From: JABDIY01 sp963751955
Lineage (GTDB): Bacteria; Actinomycetota; Acidimicrobiia; Acidimicrobiales; SZUA-35
Length of the DNA stretch: 64,000 nt
Assembly: GCA_963751955.1 (NCBI GenBank)
Contig: CAVVWM010000010.1
Coordinates: 29,032 to 93,031 of the forward strand
Direction: 5' to 3'
The translations under genes and the position numbers were made by a program. This document shows, piece after piece, positions 37,547-47,040 of this stretch. Under the pieces are notes generated by a model. That model saw only the letters and a list, made by a program, of their open reading frames with translations, was not told where the DNA came from and searched no databases. How positions within the stretch are numbered: position 1 is the first letter of the stretch; each line of letters starts with the position of its first letter.

Positions 37547-38536
37547 GTGACTCGGCCAGAAATCGTGGTCACCTGGCCGTCTTTCGATCTGGACGGTGAC
37601 GGCACAGGTCGCCGACTGACCGATGCCGGATGCGACGTTCGCCTCGAGCCGCGGCTGGGCCCCCGTGGCGCTGAGGAGGTTTCCAGAATCATCGCAGGTG
37701 CCGTCGGGGTGATCGCCAGCACAGATCCGTTTGATCACAGCGTGTTCGCACGCTGCCCAAACTTGCGAGTGATCGCCCGCACCGGCGTCGGTGTCGATGC
37801 GATCGATCTCGGCGCCGCCAGCAGCGCAGGCGTCGTCGTCGCCACCACGCCGGGGGCGAACGAGGAAACCGTCGCCGACCATACGCTCGCCCTCATGTTG
37901 ACTCTGGTGCGGCGGATGGCCGAACACGACGCGTCGGTGCGCGCCGGGAAGTGGGAACGGGCGGGGGAGCTCACTCCCGGTGACATGTGCGGCGCGACTG
38001 TAGGACTCATCGGGTCAGGCGTGATCGGCAGCGCAGTGGCGAGGCGGATTCGAGCGTTCGGATCACGGCTGCTGATCGCCGACCCGGCGCTCACCGCGGT
38101 CGAGGGGGGCGAAATCGTCGACCTCGACACCCTGCTGCGCGAGTCCGACGTCGTGTCGATCCACGTTCCAATCCTCGCTGCGACGCGAGGAATGATCGGC
38201 ACCGATCAGCTCGCCGTCATGAAGCCCAACGCCATCCTCATCAACGCATCGCGCGGGGGCATCATCGATGAGGCGGCGCTCGTCCACGGGCTGCGATCGG
38301 GAACAATCGCCGCTGCTGGTCTCGATGTCTTCGAGCGGGAGCCACCGGTCAACTCAGAACTGCTCGGCCTCCCGAACGTGATCCTGAGCCCTCACATCGG
38401 CGGACTGAGCACACGGGCGATCGACGAAATGTGCCGCCGAGCCACCGATAGCGTGCTGACTGTGCTCGATGGTCGTATCCCCGCCGACGCCGTCAACGGC
38501 GATCAACTCATGCCACGGCAGAGTCATGACTCCTGA
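37547..38536 (+). CDS. D-isomer-specific 2-hydroxyacid dehydrogenase (SerA-like)
   Basis: 329 residues from GTG 37547. The nucleotide-binding motif is VGLIGSGVIGSAVARRI. Catalytic residues typical of the family are present: Arg in NASRGGIID, Glu in LDVFEREPP and His in SPHIGGLS. NAD-dependent members reduce or oxidise 2-hydroxyacids, and this one resembles 3-phosphoglycerate and sugar-acid dehydrogenases, but it lacks the ACT domain of biosynthetic SerA. It overlaps the aldo/keto reductase gene by 11 bases, so they are co-translated. The context suggests oxidation of a sugar acid in the adjacent catabolic cluster. Confidence 0.88.
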   Translation: MTRPEIVVTWPSFDLDGDGTGRRLTDAGCDVRLEPRLGPRGAEEVSRIIAGAVGVIASTDPFDHSVFARCPNLRVIARTGVGVDAIDLGAASSAGVVVATTPGANEETVADHTLALMLTLVRRMAEHDASVRAGKWERAGELTPGDMCGATVGLIGSGVIGSAVARRIRAFGSRLLIADPALTAVEGGEIVDLDTLLRESDVVSIHVPILAATRGMIGTDQLAVMKPNAILINASRGGIIDEAALVHGLRSGTIAAAGLDVFEREPPVNSELLGLPNVILSPHIGGLSTRAIDEMCRRATDSVLTVLDGRIPADAVNGDQLMPRQSHDS

Positions 38537-39491
38537 CCGTTCGATCGGTGACACCGGCGTCACCGCCGCGCCCCTGGCGTTCGGAACCTCGGCCCTGGGC
38601 AGCATGCCCGATACCTACGGCTATGAGGTAGATGAGGAGCGGGCGCGGGCAACGATACGGGCCATCTTCGACGGCCCGGCGAATGTCATCGACAGCTCTC
38701 GCACCTACGGGTTCGGTCGCAGCGAGAGGCGGATCGGCGAGGTCATCGCCGAATTGGGCGGTGTACCCGAGGAGTTCGTGGTCTCGACCAAGCTCGATCG
38801 CGATCTCGACACGGGAAGGTTCGACGCCGATCAGGCCCGCCGGTCGCTCGAAGAGAGCCTCCGGGCGTTGTCGCTGGACCGGGTCGACGTTCTTTTCCTC
38901 CACGACCCCGAATACGCAACCGATCTCGACGAGGTGTCGGGCTCCGGTGGATCCATGGACGCGTTGTTCCAGATGCAAGCTGACGGGCTCGCCGACGCGG
39001 TCGGTCTGGCGATGGGGCGGATCGACCTGATGACTTCGCTCGTGGGGGAGTATCCCTTCGATGTGATCCTCAACCACAACCGGTACACGCTGCTCAATCG
39101 CAGTGCTGACGAGCTGTATTCGTTTGCGCACAACAATGGCATGGCTGTCTGGAATGCGGCACCCTACGCCGGCGGTGTTCTCGCCAAGGGCACGTCGGCG
39201 GTGTCGCGCCTCACCTACCAACCGGCCGACGACGAGGCGCTGGCACCGGTCCGCACGATCGAGCAGATCTGTGCCGAGTTCGGGGTGCCTCCCGGTGCGG
39301 CTGCACTCCAGTTCTCGATGCGCGATCCGAGAATCTCCACCACGGTGGTCGGCGTGTCCCGCCCAGAGCGGGTGGCCACCACAATCGAATGGGCCGAGTT
39401 CGAGGTCCCCGACGACCTCTGGTCCGCGCTCTCCCAGCTCGACTACGACGTCGGCGACCCCGAGGCCAACCGCGACTACAAGCCGGGCTGA
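38526..39491 (+). CDS. Aldo/keto reductase, aldose 1-dehydrogenase-like
   Basis: 321 residues from ATG 38526, overlapping the dehydrogenase gene. The family pattern is clear: PLAFGTSALGSM near the start, the catalytic Tyr in VIDSSRTYGFGRSERRIGEV, Lys in VVSTKLDRDL, and the NAD(P)-binding end PRISTTVVGVSRPERV. It is closest in look to D-threo-aldose/L-fucose dehydrogenases, which oxidise sugars to lactones. A SMP-30-type lactonase lies 3.7 kb away, which would suit such a product (inference). It converges with the SDR gene. Confidence 0.85.
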   Translation: MTPDRSIGDTGVTAAPLAFGTSALGSMPDTYGYEVDEERARATIRAIFDGPANVIDSSRTYGFGRSERRIGEVIAELGGVPEEFVVSTKLDRDLDTGRFDADQARRSLEESLRALSLDRVDVLFLHDPEYATDLDEVSGSGGSMDALFQMQADGLADAVGLAMGRIDLMTSLVGEYPFDVILNHNRYTLLNRSADELYSFAHNNGMAVWNAAPYAGGVLAKGTSAVSRLTYQPADDEALAPVRTIEQICAEFGVPPGAAALQFSMRDPRISTTVVGVSRPERVATTIEWAEFEVPDDLWSALSQLDYDVGDPEANRDYKPG

Positions 39492-39518
39492 GCGGCAGGT
39501 TCGAGGAAACGGGCGGCC

Positions 39519-40321
39519 TCAGTTGGACGGTGGCGTGATCACGGGCACTTTGTCGAATGCCTGCCCCAGCGCCTCGGGCCCAAGCGCCATGTAACCACCG
39601 TCGACGGCGATCGCAGCGCCGGTGATGAACGAGGAACGATCCGAGCACAGGAAGACCACCGGATCGCCGACCTCGTCCGGGTCGGCCAACCGGCCGAGCG
39701 CCTGAAACTCCGCCGCGAACTCGTCGGCGCGCTCTCGCGACCCGTAGCGCCGCTCGATATTGCGGCTCCACGTCCAGCCGAGCGAGATGTGATTGACCCG
39801 GATGCGGTCGGGGGCGAGCTCCTGGGAAAGATTCCGGGTGAGGCCGAGCAACGCCGACTTGGTGGTCGGATACACAAGTCGGTTGGGCTGTGAGCGATGC
39901 CCCGAGATCGATCCGATGATCACGACCGACCCACCACCCCGCTGGCGCATGTGGGGAACCGACTTCTGGATCAGCAATGAGGCACTCACGACATTGACGT
40001 CGAAGGCGCGAAGCCATTGTTCGCGGGTCGTCTCCAGCATGACGCAGTCGAAGATCGCAGCGCCCGAGACCACAAAGTCGAGGCCGCCGAATTCGTCGAT
40101 CGCCGTCGACACGATCCGATCAAGGTCTTGATCGACGGTGATATCGGCGCCGACGATTCGGGCCGCGTCCCCAGCGGCTCGGCGACCTCGGCCAGGTTGT
40201 CGAGATTGCGCCCCGCCATCACCACGCTGGCACCGGCCTCCACGAGTTTGTGTCCGATGGCGCCTCCGAGCAACGACCCGGCACCGGTGACCAGCGCCAC
40301 CTTTCCGTCGAGTTCACCCAT
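39519..40321 (-). CDS. Short-chain dehydrogenase/reductase (frameshifted)
   Basis: About 267 residues if repaired. The start is ATG 40321 (MGELDGKVALVTGAGSLLGG, with the glycine-rich NAD-binding motif). The frame breaks at the C-run 40169-40172; adding one base gives LGDAARIVGADITVDQ and joins to IVSTAIDEFGGLDFVV. The second part has Ser in IIGSISGHRS and Tyr-x3-Lys in YPTTKSALLG, so the catalytic triad is complete. It starts 25 bases after the iolD stop, so both are one operon. SDRs near iol genes often oxidise inositols or related sugars. Confidence 0.8.
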
Positions 40322-40346
40322 GATCAGAGTCCATCCCGCTGGTGTT

Positions 40347-42170
40347 TCACTTCGGCCTCCCAGCACCGCGAGCCGAGATCACATCGGCCCGCTGACTGAC
40401 CTGGGGTACGCCAACATCCCACCACGTGCCGCCACCAACCCAGCTGTACTCCGACACGTTCATCACGATGACGTAGGAGCTGGCGGAGGCTTTGGCACGG
40501 GCAAACGCATCGGGCAGGTCTGCGATCGACTCGACGAGTTCGGCCGTGGCACCCAACGCTTCAGCGTGTTTCACGAAGTCGACCCGCTTCAACTCGGTAT
40601 GACGGGTGGTGCGCAACAGATTGTTGAACTCCGCCCCGCCCTGTGCGGTCTGAAGCCGGTTGATCACGGCGAAACCACCGTTGTCGAGCACCATGTAGAT
40701 GACTTTGTGGCCGGTGAGGACCGACGCGTAGATGTCGCTGTTCATCATCAGGTACGAGCCGTCGCCGACCCAGGCGATCACATCGCGATCAGGCAATGCC
40801 ATCTTCGCCCCGAGAGCACCCGAGATCTCATAGCCCATACAGGAGAACCCGAACTCGGCGTCGAAGCTCCCGACCTGTTTCGTACGCCAGCCGGCAAGGA
40901 GTTCGCCGGGCAAACCACCAGCGGCCGAGACTTGATAGTCACTCGGATCGCAGATCTCGTTGATGACTTGGATCACCTCGTTGTACGCAGGAGGGTCCTG
41001 TGCCCTGCTCGGATCCTTGAACGTGTCGAGGTGGCGATACCAGTCGGCCATGTGTTGCTGCGCGAACTTCAGCCAGTCGCCAGGTGCCGTGTAGCTGCCG
41101 ATGGCCTCATCGAGCTGATCGAGTGCAACCTGAGCGTCGCCGATCACGGCGGTGGAGTGTTGTTTGGTCGCATCCCAGCGAGCGGTATTGATCGACACGA
41201 AACGACAGTTCGGGTTCTTGAAGAGCGCCCAGGAGCCGGTGGTGAAATCCTGCAGCCTGGTTCCCACGGCGATCACCACATCCGCCTCCTCGGCAACGGC
41301 GTTGGCGGCTGCGTCGCCACTGACGCCGATGGCGCCGGCGTGGTTGGGGTGGTCGGCGACCAGGGTCGCTTTCCCGGCCACGGTTTCGACGACCGGAATG
41401 CCGCGTTGCTCGGCGAAGCGGGTGAGCCGTTCGACCGCGCCGGAGTAGTGGACGCCGCCTCCAGAGATGATCAGTGGTTTGGTGGCCTCGCCCAGCACAA
41501 GAGCAGCGGCCTCGATGTCGCGAGGGTCGGGGGCAGGCCGACGGATGTAGTGGACCCGGGTGTCGAAGAACGAGAGCGGGTAGTCGTAGGCCTCGGCCTG
41601 GATGTCCTGGGGTAGTGCGATGAACACGGGGCCGCAGTCGGAGGGATCGAGCATGACCGCCAACGCCTGAGGGAGCGACCGAATGATCTGCTCGGGCCGG
41701 GTGATTCGGTCCCAGTAACGCGTGACCGGTTTGAACGTGTCGCACACCGTCTCGGTGGGGTTGTGGAACTGCTCAACCTGCTGCAACACCGGATCTACCT
41801 TGCGATGCTGGAAGGTGTCACCGCTGATCAATAGGACGGGCAGCCGGTTGGCGTGGGCGACCCCGGCCGCAGTGACCATGTTCGTGCTGCCGGGCCCGAT
41901 CGACGATGCCGCGACCATGAACCGGCGGCGCCGCATCGCCTTCGCATATCCGACCGCGGCGAGTGCCATGCCCTGCTCGTTGTGCCCCCGCCAGGTCGGC
42001 AGCTCGTCCTGTTCGCGTTCCAGCGCATGGCCGAGGCAGGTCACGTTGCCATGACCGAAGATCCCGAACACACCTGCGAAGAGTGAAACCTCCTCGCCGT
42101 CGATGACGGTTCGCTGGTTCTTCAACCACCGGACTATGGCCTGCGCCGTCGTGTGCCGAACTGTTTCCAT
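40347..42170 (-). CDS. iolD: 3D-(3,5/4)-trihydroxycyclohexane-1,2-dione hydrolase
   Basis: 607 residues from ATG 42170, with AGGGGG nearby upstream. It is a thiamine-diphosphate enzyme that opens the ring of the diketone made by inosose dehydratase in myo-inositol breakdown. Family-specific parts: LFAGVFGIFGHGNVTCLGHA, WRGHNEQGMALAAVGYAKA with the catalytic Glu, SSIGPGSTNMVTAAG, and the ThDP motif VGDGSYLMMNS closing with LDNGGFAVINRLQ. The length fits IolD. It is divergent from iolE with a 139-base shared control region and is followed by an SDR. Confidence 0.93.
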   Translation of the reverse strand: METVRHTTAQAIVRWLKNQRTVIDGEEVSLFAGVFGIFGHGNVTCLGHALEREQDELPTWRGHNEQGMALAAVGYAKAMRRRRFMVAASSIGPGSTNMVTAAGVAHANRLPVLLISGDTFQHRKVDPVLQQVEQFHNPTETVCDTFKPVTRYWDRITRPEQIIRSLPQALAVMLDPSDCGPVFIALPQDIQAEAYDYPLSFFDTRVHYIRRPAPDPRDIEAAALVLGEATKPLIISGGGVHYSGAVERLTRFAEQRGIPVVETVAGKATLVADHPNHAGAIGVSGDAAANAVAEEADVVIAVGTRLQDFTTGSWALFKNPNCRFVSINTARWDATKQHSTAVIGDAQVALDQLDEAIGSYTAPGDWLKFAQQHMADWYRHLDTFKDPSRAQDPPAYNEVIQVINEICDPSDYQVSAAGGLPGELLAGWRTKQVGSFDAEFGFSCMGYEISGALGAKMALPDRDVIAWVGDGSYLMMNSDIYASVLTGHKVIYMVLDNGGFAVINRLQTAQGGAEFNNLLRTTRHTELKRVDFVKHAEALGATAELVESIADLPDAFARAKASASSYVIVMNVSEYSWVGGGTWWDVGVPQVSQRADVISARGAGRPK

Positions 42171-42309
42171 GATGGCCCCCTGTTGCGCCGTATCTGACCT
42201 CGACCGGGTTGATCTTAGGCGTCTAGTATCATCTGGCGCTGCCGATCGGTGGCTGTACTATCGGTCGGCCGTGGCTGCAGGCGATTGCAGGGCAACAGGG
42301 GAACCAGTA
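42171..42309. promoter_or_regulatory. Divergent control region between iolD and iolE
   Basis: 139 bases separate the two ATG codons. TACTAT at 42256-42261 on the plus strand could be a -10 element. GCCGATCGG and ATCGGTCGGC lie on both sides of it and form an imperfect inverted pair that could be an operator. AGGGGAA before the iolE ATG is its ribosome-binding site. The promoter calls are guesses from pattern alone. Confidence 0.35.
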
Positions 42310-43201
42310 ATGACGGATATCATGACGCGACTTGCAGCGGCGCCGATCAGCTGGGGGGTTGATGGCTCGCCGGGTTGGGGCCATCTCATGAGCGTGGAGC
42401 GAGTCATGGGGGAGATGCGCGACTGCGGACTCGCTGCCACCGAGCTCGGCCCCGACGGATGGTTGCCGTCCGACCCCGACGAGTTGGTCGAGTTCCTGCA
42501 CGGATACGAACTCGATCTGGTCGGCGGGTTCGTACCGGTGGTGCTTTATCAAGACGAGGGCTTCGACGAGCAACTCGCGTATGTCGATCGTGCCTGTAAG
42601 CAGCTCGCTCGCGGCGGCTCCAAGATGATCATGCTCGCTCCCGACTCACACCATGCCGGCTATGACAACCCGATCGCGCTCGACGACGATCAGTGGGGGC
42701 TTCTACTCACCCGACTCGATCGCGGTCGTTGAGGTCGCGTCGTCGTATGGCCTTCTCACCGCACTCCACCCGCACTGGGGCATGGCGGTTCTCGACCCCG
42801 CCCAGATCGAGCGGGTGCTCGAGTCGACCACGGTGGGCTTGTGCCTCGACACCGGCCACGTGTACCTGGGTGGTGGCGATCCGGTGAAGATCGCCGAGCA
42901 AGCGGGCGATCGTGTCTTTCACGTCCATCTGAAGGATGTCGATGGCCAACTGGCCTCACAGGTGATGTCCGGTCAAACGCCGTTTCGGCAGGCAACGTTG
43001 GCCGGAATGTTCGTCCGGATCGGAACCGGAGCGGTGGACATCGCCGGCGTGGTCCGCTACCTGGAGGGGGCCGGTTACCAGGGCCGGTATGCGCTCGAGC
43101 AGGACTGCGCCCTCGATGGGGAGCCCGCTCCCGGCGAGGGTCCGATCGTCGATGCCATCGCCAGTGTCGACTACCTCCGGCAACTCGCGGCCGAGTTGTG
43201 A
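42310..43201 (+). CDS. iolE: Inosose dehydratase-like TIM-barrel protein (frameshifted)
   Basis: About 296 residues if repaired, from ATG 42310. The first part starts AAPISWGVDGSPGWGHLMS and contains CGLAATELGPDGWLPSD, both typical of IolE. The frame breaks at about 42706-42725: one frame ends LLLTRLDRGR and the other resumes AVVEVASSYGLLTALHPHWG. Removing one base near 42720 joins LTRLD to AVVEVAS. The second part has the metal-ligand regions of the xylose-isomerase-like fold: LHPHWG, CLDTGHVYLGGG and FHVHLKDVDG. IolE dehydrates scyllo-inosose to the diketone used by IolD. Confidence 0.85.
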
Positions 43202-43204
43202 ACC

Positions 43205-44110
43205 ATGGTCCAGCATCGGTGTAGTGATGCCGACGTGGAGATCGTGCTCCCGAGTCGAGCCCGTCTCGGCGAAAGCCCGGTCTGGTGCCCGCGTAGTGAT
43301 CGGTTGTATTGGATCGACATCGATGGCCGTGCGCTGCACCGAACCGACGTTTCGAATGGGCGTGACGATGTTACTGACTTCGACGTCCGGCCCGGTTCGA
43401 TCGCGCTGAGGGAGGATGTCGACCACCTGCTCGTCGCTGCCGAGCACAGCCTGTTCGATCTCGACCTGACAACAGGGTTGCTCCAGGATTTGGTACGGCT
43501 CGAGAGCGCGAGCTCACCGACTCGGATGAATGACGGGCGATGCGACCCGGCCGGTCGTTTCTGGGTCGGCTCCATGGATGACCCTGGGGACAGCGGCAAA
43601 AACGCCGCCCAGCTCCACTGCATTGGGGCCGACCTGTCGGTGACGGCGATGGAGCACCGAGTCGGTGTGTCCAATTCGCTCGCGTTCGATGCCGCCAGCA
43701 ACACGATGTACTGGGCCGACACTCGGCAGGGTGTGATCTGGGCCTATGACTACGACGTCGATGCCGGTTCGAGATCGAATCAGCGCATCCTGATCGACTT
43801 CGAAGGCAACCTTCCCGGCGCACCCGACGGTGCGTGCGTCGACGCCGAAGGCTGTCTGTGGGTGGCGTGTGTCTACGGCTGGAGTGTGGCTCGAATCTCA
43901 CCCCGAGGCACCGTGGACTGCGTTCTCGAGCTCCCGGTCGAAAAGCCCTCCATGCCGGCCTTCGGAGGACGAGGGCTCGACACGATGTATGTGACGTCCA
44001 TCAGCACGGGCGGGTCACGGCCCGCGGCCCCAGACCAGCCACTTGCCGGCGCACTTCTCGCCATCGACGTTGGTGTGAGTGGCCTCCCCGAGCCGGCCTT
44101 CGCAGGCTGA
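43205..44110 (+). CDS. SMP-30/gluconolactonase-family lactonase
   Basis: 301 residues from ATG 43205, three bases after the iolE stop. It is a six-bladed propeller: metal ligand Glu in RLGESPVWCPRSDRLYWID, Asn/Asp in RMNDGRCDPAGRFWVGSM, and Asn/Asp in VSNSLAFD and GAPDGACVD, with Trp in WADT. These enzymes hydrolyse sugar lactones. With the aldo/keto reductase and dehydrogenases nearby it completes an oxidation, lactone opening and dehydration set. The end of the gene abuts a minus-strand relic. Confidence 0.9.
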   Translation: MVQHRCSDADVEIVLPSRARLGESPVWCPRSDRLYWIDIDGRALHRTDVSNGRDDVTDFDVRPGSIALREDVDHLLVAAEHSLFDLDLTTGLLQDLVRLESASSPTRMNDGRCDPAGRFWVGSMDDPGDSGKNAAQLHCIGADLSVTAMEHRVGVSNSLAFDAASNTMYWADTRQGVIWAYDYDVDAGSRSNQRILIDFEGNLPGAPDGACVDAEGCLWVACVYGWSVARISPRGTVDCVLELPVEKPSMPAFGGRGLDTMYVTSISTGGSRPAAPDQPLAGALLAIDVGVSGLPEPAFAG

Positions 44111-44618
44111 TCGTCGAGATCGACGTTTCGACGGGCACGCTTTTGTGACACTGGCTGTCGCTGTCGCTGTGCCAAGCGCCGCTTGGCTCGTTCGGCGTTG
44201 GGGTGGCCAACGGCTAGCACTTCGACCCGATCAGGCCGCATTGATTGGGAATGGGCTTTCACGATGGCAGCGGCTTCGGCCCCGTTGTTGCCGAGGTTGA
44301 CGTTCATCGTTGCGTAAGGCACTTCGAGGCGGTGGTCGTGGAAAGCCTTGGCGATGACCTCATAGAGGTCGTTTTCTGCGGTGGGGGAGTCCGAGCTCCA
44401 CGCTCGGAGCGCGAGGGTGACGGTGGAGGGCTCGAGAGCGACGACTGCGCAGCTCTCGACAGTCTCGATTCCGGGGTGGGAGGTTGCTGCATCGACGAGG
44501 ATCTGGCGTGCCGCTGCCAGGTCGGTCGAGTAGGCGATGTTGGCGATGCTGCCCGGCGTTGGTTTGTGCCACAGTTCAGTCGGCGTCGTCGGATTGCCTT
44601 CCAGTTTGTGGCATCTGG
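44105..44618 (-). pseudogene. Relic: C-terminal part of a MscS-type mechanosensitive channel
   Basis: A minus-strand frame reads LWHKPTPGSIANIAYSTDLA, then ARQILVDAATSHPGIETV, TVTLALRAWSSD and DLYEVIAKAFHDHRLEVPYA. That is the order of strands and helices in the cytoplasmic C-terminal domain of MscS (the YSTD and ALRAW segments, and the EVPYP-like end). No membrane part precedes it; an in-frame stop lies just upstream near 44620, and the frame runs into antisense of the lactonase gene. The channel gene has lost its 5' two-thirds and its own stop. Confidence 0.75.
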
Positions 44619-44727
44619 GATGCCTTGCCTAGAGTCTTGTGATAACCGTCACACCCAGTTTCGGGATCAAACAACTGAGCGTGGTCGTCCGGCCAGCGGA
44701 ACGATCGCCACAAGGGGAGGGAGCGTC

Positions 44728-46039
44728 ATGAGACGCTTATTGATACTGCTAACACTTCTGACAGCTTTTCGCTGTTGTTGCTGCCTCATGTGGCAGCGAT
44801 GCAGAAACGGTGGAGGCGGCGTCAGACGACTCCACCACTGAGCCCACCGATCCGCCCGAGACCACAGCCGCCGGCGACGACAGCATGTCCGATGACGCGA
44901 TGGTCGACGAGAACGCGATCGTGGGGACCATCAAGATCGGAGCTGCGCTGAGCGAGACCGGCAAGTACTCGGTGGAAGGCAAGGACTCCCGCCAGGGCTA
45001 CGACACGTGGGCCAAGTGGGTCAACGAGGACTACGGCGGGATCAAACTGCCCGATGGCCGCTACGAAGTTGAGGTCGTGTACTACGACGACGAGTCCGAC
45101 GCGGAAACAGCATCCAACCTGACTCAGAAACTCATCGACGAGGACGAGGTCCAGTTCCTCCTCGGCCCGTACTCCAGTGGTCTGACGACTGGCGCGAGCG
45201 CCATCGCCGAAGCGAACGGCTTGATCATGATCGAGGGCAACGGAACCTCGAACTCACTGTTCGAACGCGGTTTCGAGAACCTGTTCCTGGTGGCGACCGT
45301 GGCCAGCGACTACACGAAGTCGGGTATCGAAGCGTTCGCAGAGCAGGGTGCAACGACAGCTGTCGTTGCCTACGAGGACACATCATTCCCGACCGCAGTG
45401 GCCAACGGCGCAATCGAGCACCTGGAGTCAAACGGAATCGAAGTCCTCGCTGTCGAAACGTACCCGGCGAATCCATCCGACTTGACTCCGATCATCTCCA
45501 AGTTCCGGGATCTCGAGCCAGACGTGTTTGTTGGTGGAGGTCACTACATCGACGCAGTTCTCTTCATCAATGCGGCGAACGAGACCGGCTTCGATCCCGA
45601 CGGCATGCTGATCACGGTTGGCCCGTCCAACCCCAAGCTGATCGAAGAACTAGGCGACGATGTGTACGGCGTGCTCGGCCCAACCCAGTGGGAAGCGACG
45701 ATGGCGTACGAGGGCCAGTGGTTCGGCTCGGCCGCGGATTACGCCGAGCGCTACCAGGGCTACTGGGGTGAACCCCCCGTGTACCAGTCCGCAAGCGCTA
45801 CAGCCTCTGCACTGGCATTGCACATCGCCATCGAAACGGCGGGTTCGACAGATACCGATGCGGTCCGGACTGCGCTGAGCGAAATGGACGCGCAAACGTT
45901 CTACGGTCCGATCAGTTTCGACGAAGCCGGTGTCAACCGGGCCAAACCGATGGGGACCGTCCAAGTCCAGGACGGGACCATCAACGTCGTCGCACCGTCG
46001 GCAGCCGCGGTTGCTGATTTCACCTATCCACGAGGCTGA
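44728..46039 (+). CDS. Liv/HAAT-type substrate-binding lipoprotein (frameshift in signal peptide)
   Basis: About 436 residues if repaired, from ATG 44728 behind GGGGAGGG. The signal peptide MRRLLILLTLLTAF is cut by an extra T in TTTT at 44766-44769; with three T the frame reads AFAVVAASCGSDAETVE, a clear lipobox. A linker rich in Asp, Thr and Met follows. The mature protein has the branched-chain-amino-acid-binding fold: IGAALSETGKYSVEGKDSRQ, LIDEDEVQFLLGPYSSGLT and KFRDLEPDVFVGGGHY. It binds substrate outside the membrane for the four genes below. The ligand is not predictable; polyols are possible from the context. Confidence 0.87.
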
Positions 46040-46067
46040 GTCACAACAGAAGCGTCGACCGCGACGC

Positions 46068-46100
46068 ACGGCCTGCCGGAACACCGCTCCGGCAGGCCGT
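46068..46100 (+). terminator. Hairpin after the binding-protein gene
   Basis: A perfect 13-bp inverted repeat (ACGGCCTGCCGGA / TCCGGCAGGCCGT) with a 7-base loop lies 28 bases after the stop of the substrate-binding gene. No U-run follows, so it is more likely an mRNA-stabilising or attenuating hairpin than a full terminator. The position matches the hairpin at 14977 in the other importer operon. Confidence 0.6.
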
Positions 46101-46147
46101 CCGTCGGATACTCGACGTATTGGAACAAGGAAGCAGGTAGAAAACCA

Positions 46148-47032
46148 GTGGCAACGTTTCTACAAGCCCTGATCAACGGCATCGCTCTGGGCGGCCAGTA
46201 CACACTTCTGGTCCTCGGGTTCTCGATCATCTGGGGGGTGATGGGAGTCATCAACTTCGCTCATGGCGAATTCGTGATGCTGGGGGGCTACATGGCATGG
46301 TTTGCCAGCAAAGAGTGGGGTGTCGAACCGCTCTACAGCGCGCTGCCGATCTTCCTGATCATGTTCGTTGTTGGCTTCATGCTCCAGAAGGTTCTTGTCA
46401 ACCGGGTTATCGACAGGGCCCATCTGGTGTCGCTGCTGGTGATGTTTGCCGTTTCGATCGCAATCGCCAATGCCGTCAAACTGATCTTCACCGCAGACAT
46501 CCGCAGAACCCAGACGAGGTTCGACAGCTTCTGGGCCGTCGGCGATGTCACAATCCCCCGTGCCCGCTCGATCGTGCTCGCCGCGGCCTTACTCATCTTG
46601 GTCGCCCTCTACGTGTTCCTACAGCGAACTCGGCTGGGCAAGAGCATTCGGGCCGCCGCTCAGAACCGGGAGGCGGCCAAGATCGTGGGGATCGACATCA
46701 AATGGGTCTACGCGGTCACCTTCGGGTTGTGCATCGGGATTACCGCGGTCGGAGGTGCGCTCACCGCTCCGGTCATCGGGTTCTCCCCGTTCATGGGACC
46801 CCCACTCACCCTCATTGCGTTCGTCATCACCGCCCTGTCCGGACTGGGATCCATCAAAGGAGCGCTGGGTGGGGCGATGGCGCTGGCCATCATCCAGAGC
46901 CTCATCACGGCATACGTCGACGGCTTCGGCACGAACCTCGCCACCATCGTCGCATTCGGGATGCTCGTCCTCATCCTGGTAACCAGGCCCCAAGGTCTCT
47001 TCGGAGGCCTCCGACCCGTCACCCCGCACTGA
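46148..47032 (+). CDS. Liv/HAAT-type ABC permease, LivH-like
   Basis: 294 residues from GTG 46148. About eight membrane helices, with GFSIIWGVMGVINFAHGEFVM near the start interrupted by no break, and the conserved ATPase-contact loop RAAAQNREAAKIVGIDI. ALSGLGSIKGALGGAM is the second family landmark. It pairs with the LivM-like protein eight bases downstream. Family members import branched-chain amino acids, amides, urea or other small polar compounds. Confidence 0.93.
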   Translation: MATFLQALINGIALGGQYTLLVLGFSIIWGVMGVINFAHGEFVMLGGYMAWFASKEWGVEPLYSALPIFLIMFVVGFMLQKVLVNRVIDRAHLVSLLVMFAVSIAIANAVKLIFTADIRRTQTRFDSFWAVGDVTIPRARSIVLAAALLILVALYVFLQRTRLGKSIRAAAQNREAAKIVGIDIKWVYAVTFGLCIGITAVGGALTAPVIGFSPFMGPPLTLIAFVITALSGLGSIKGALGGAMALAIIQSLITAYVDGFGTNLATIVAFGMLVLILVTRPQGLFGGLRPVTPH

Positions 47033-47040
47033 GGCCGGCC

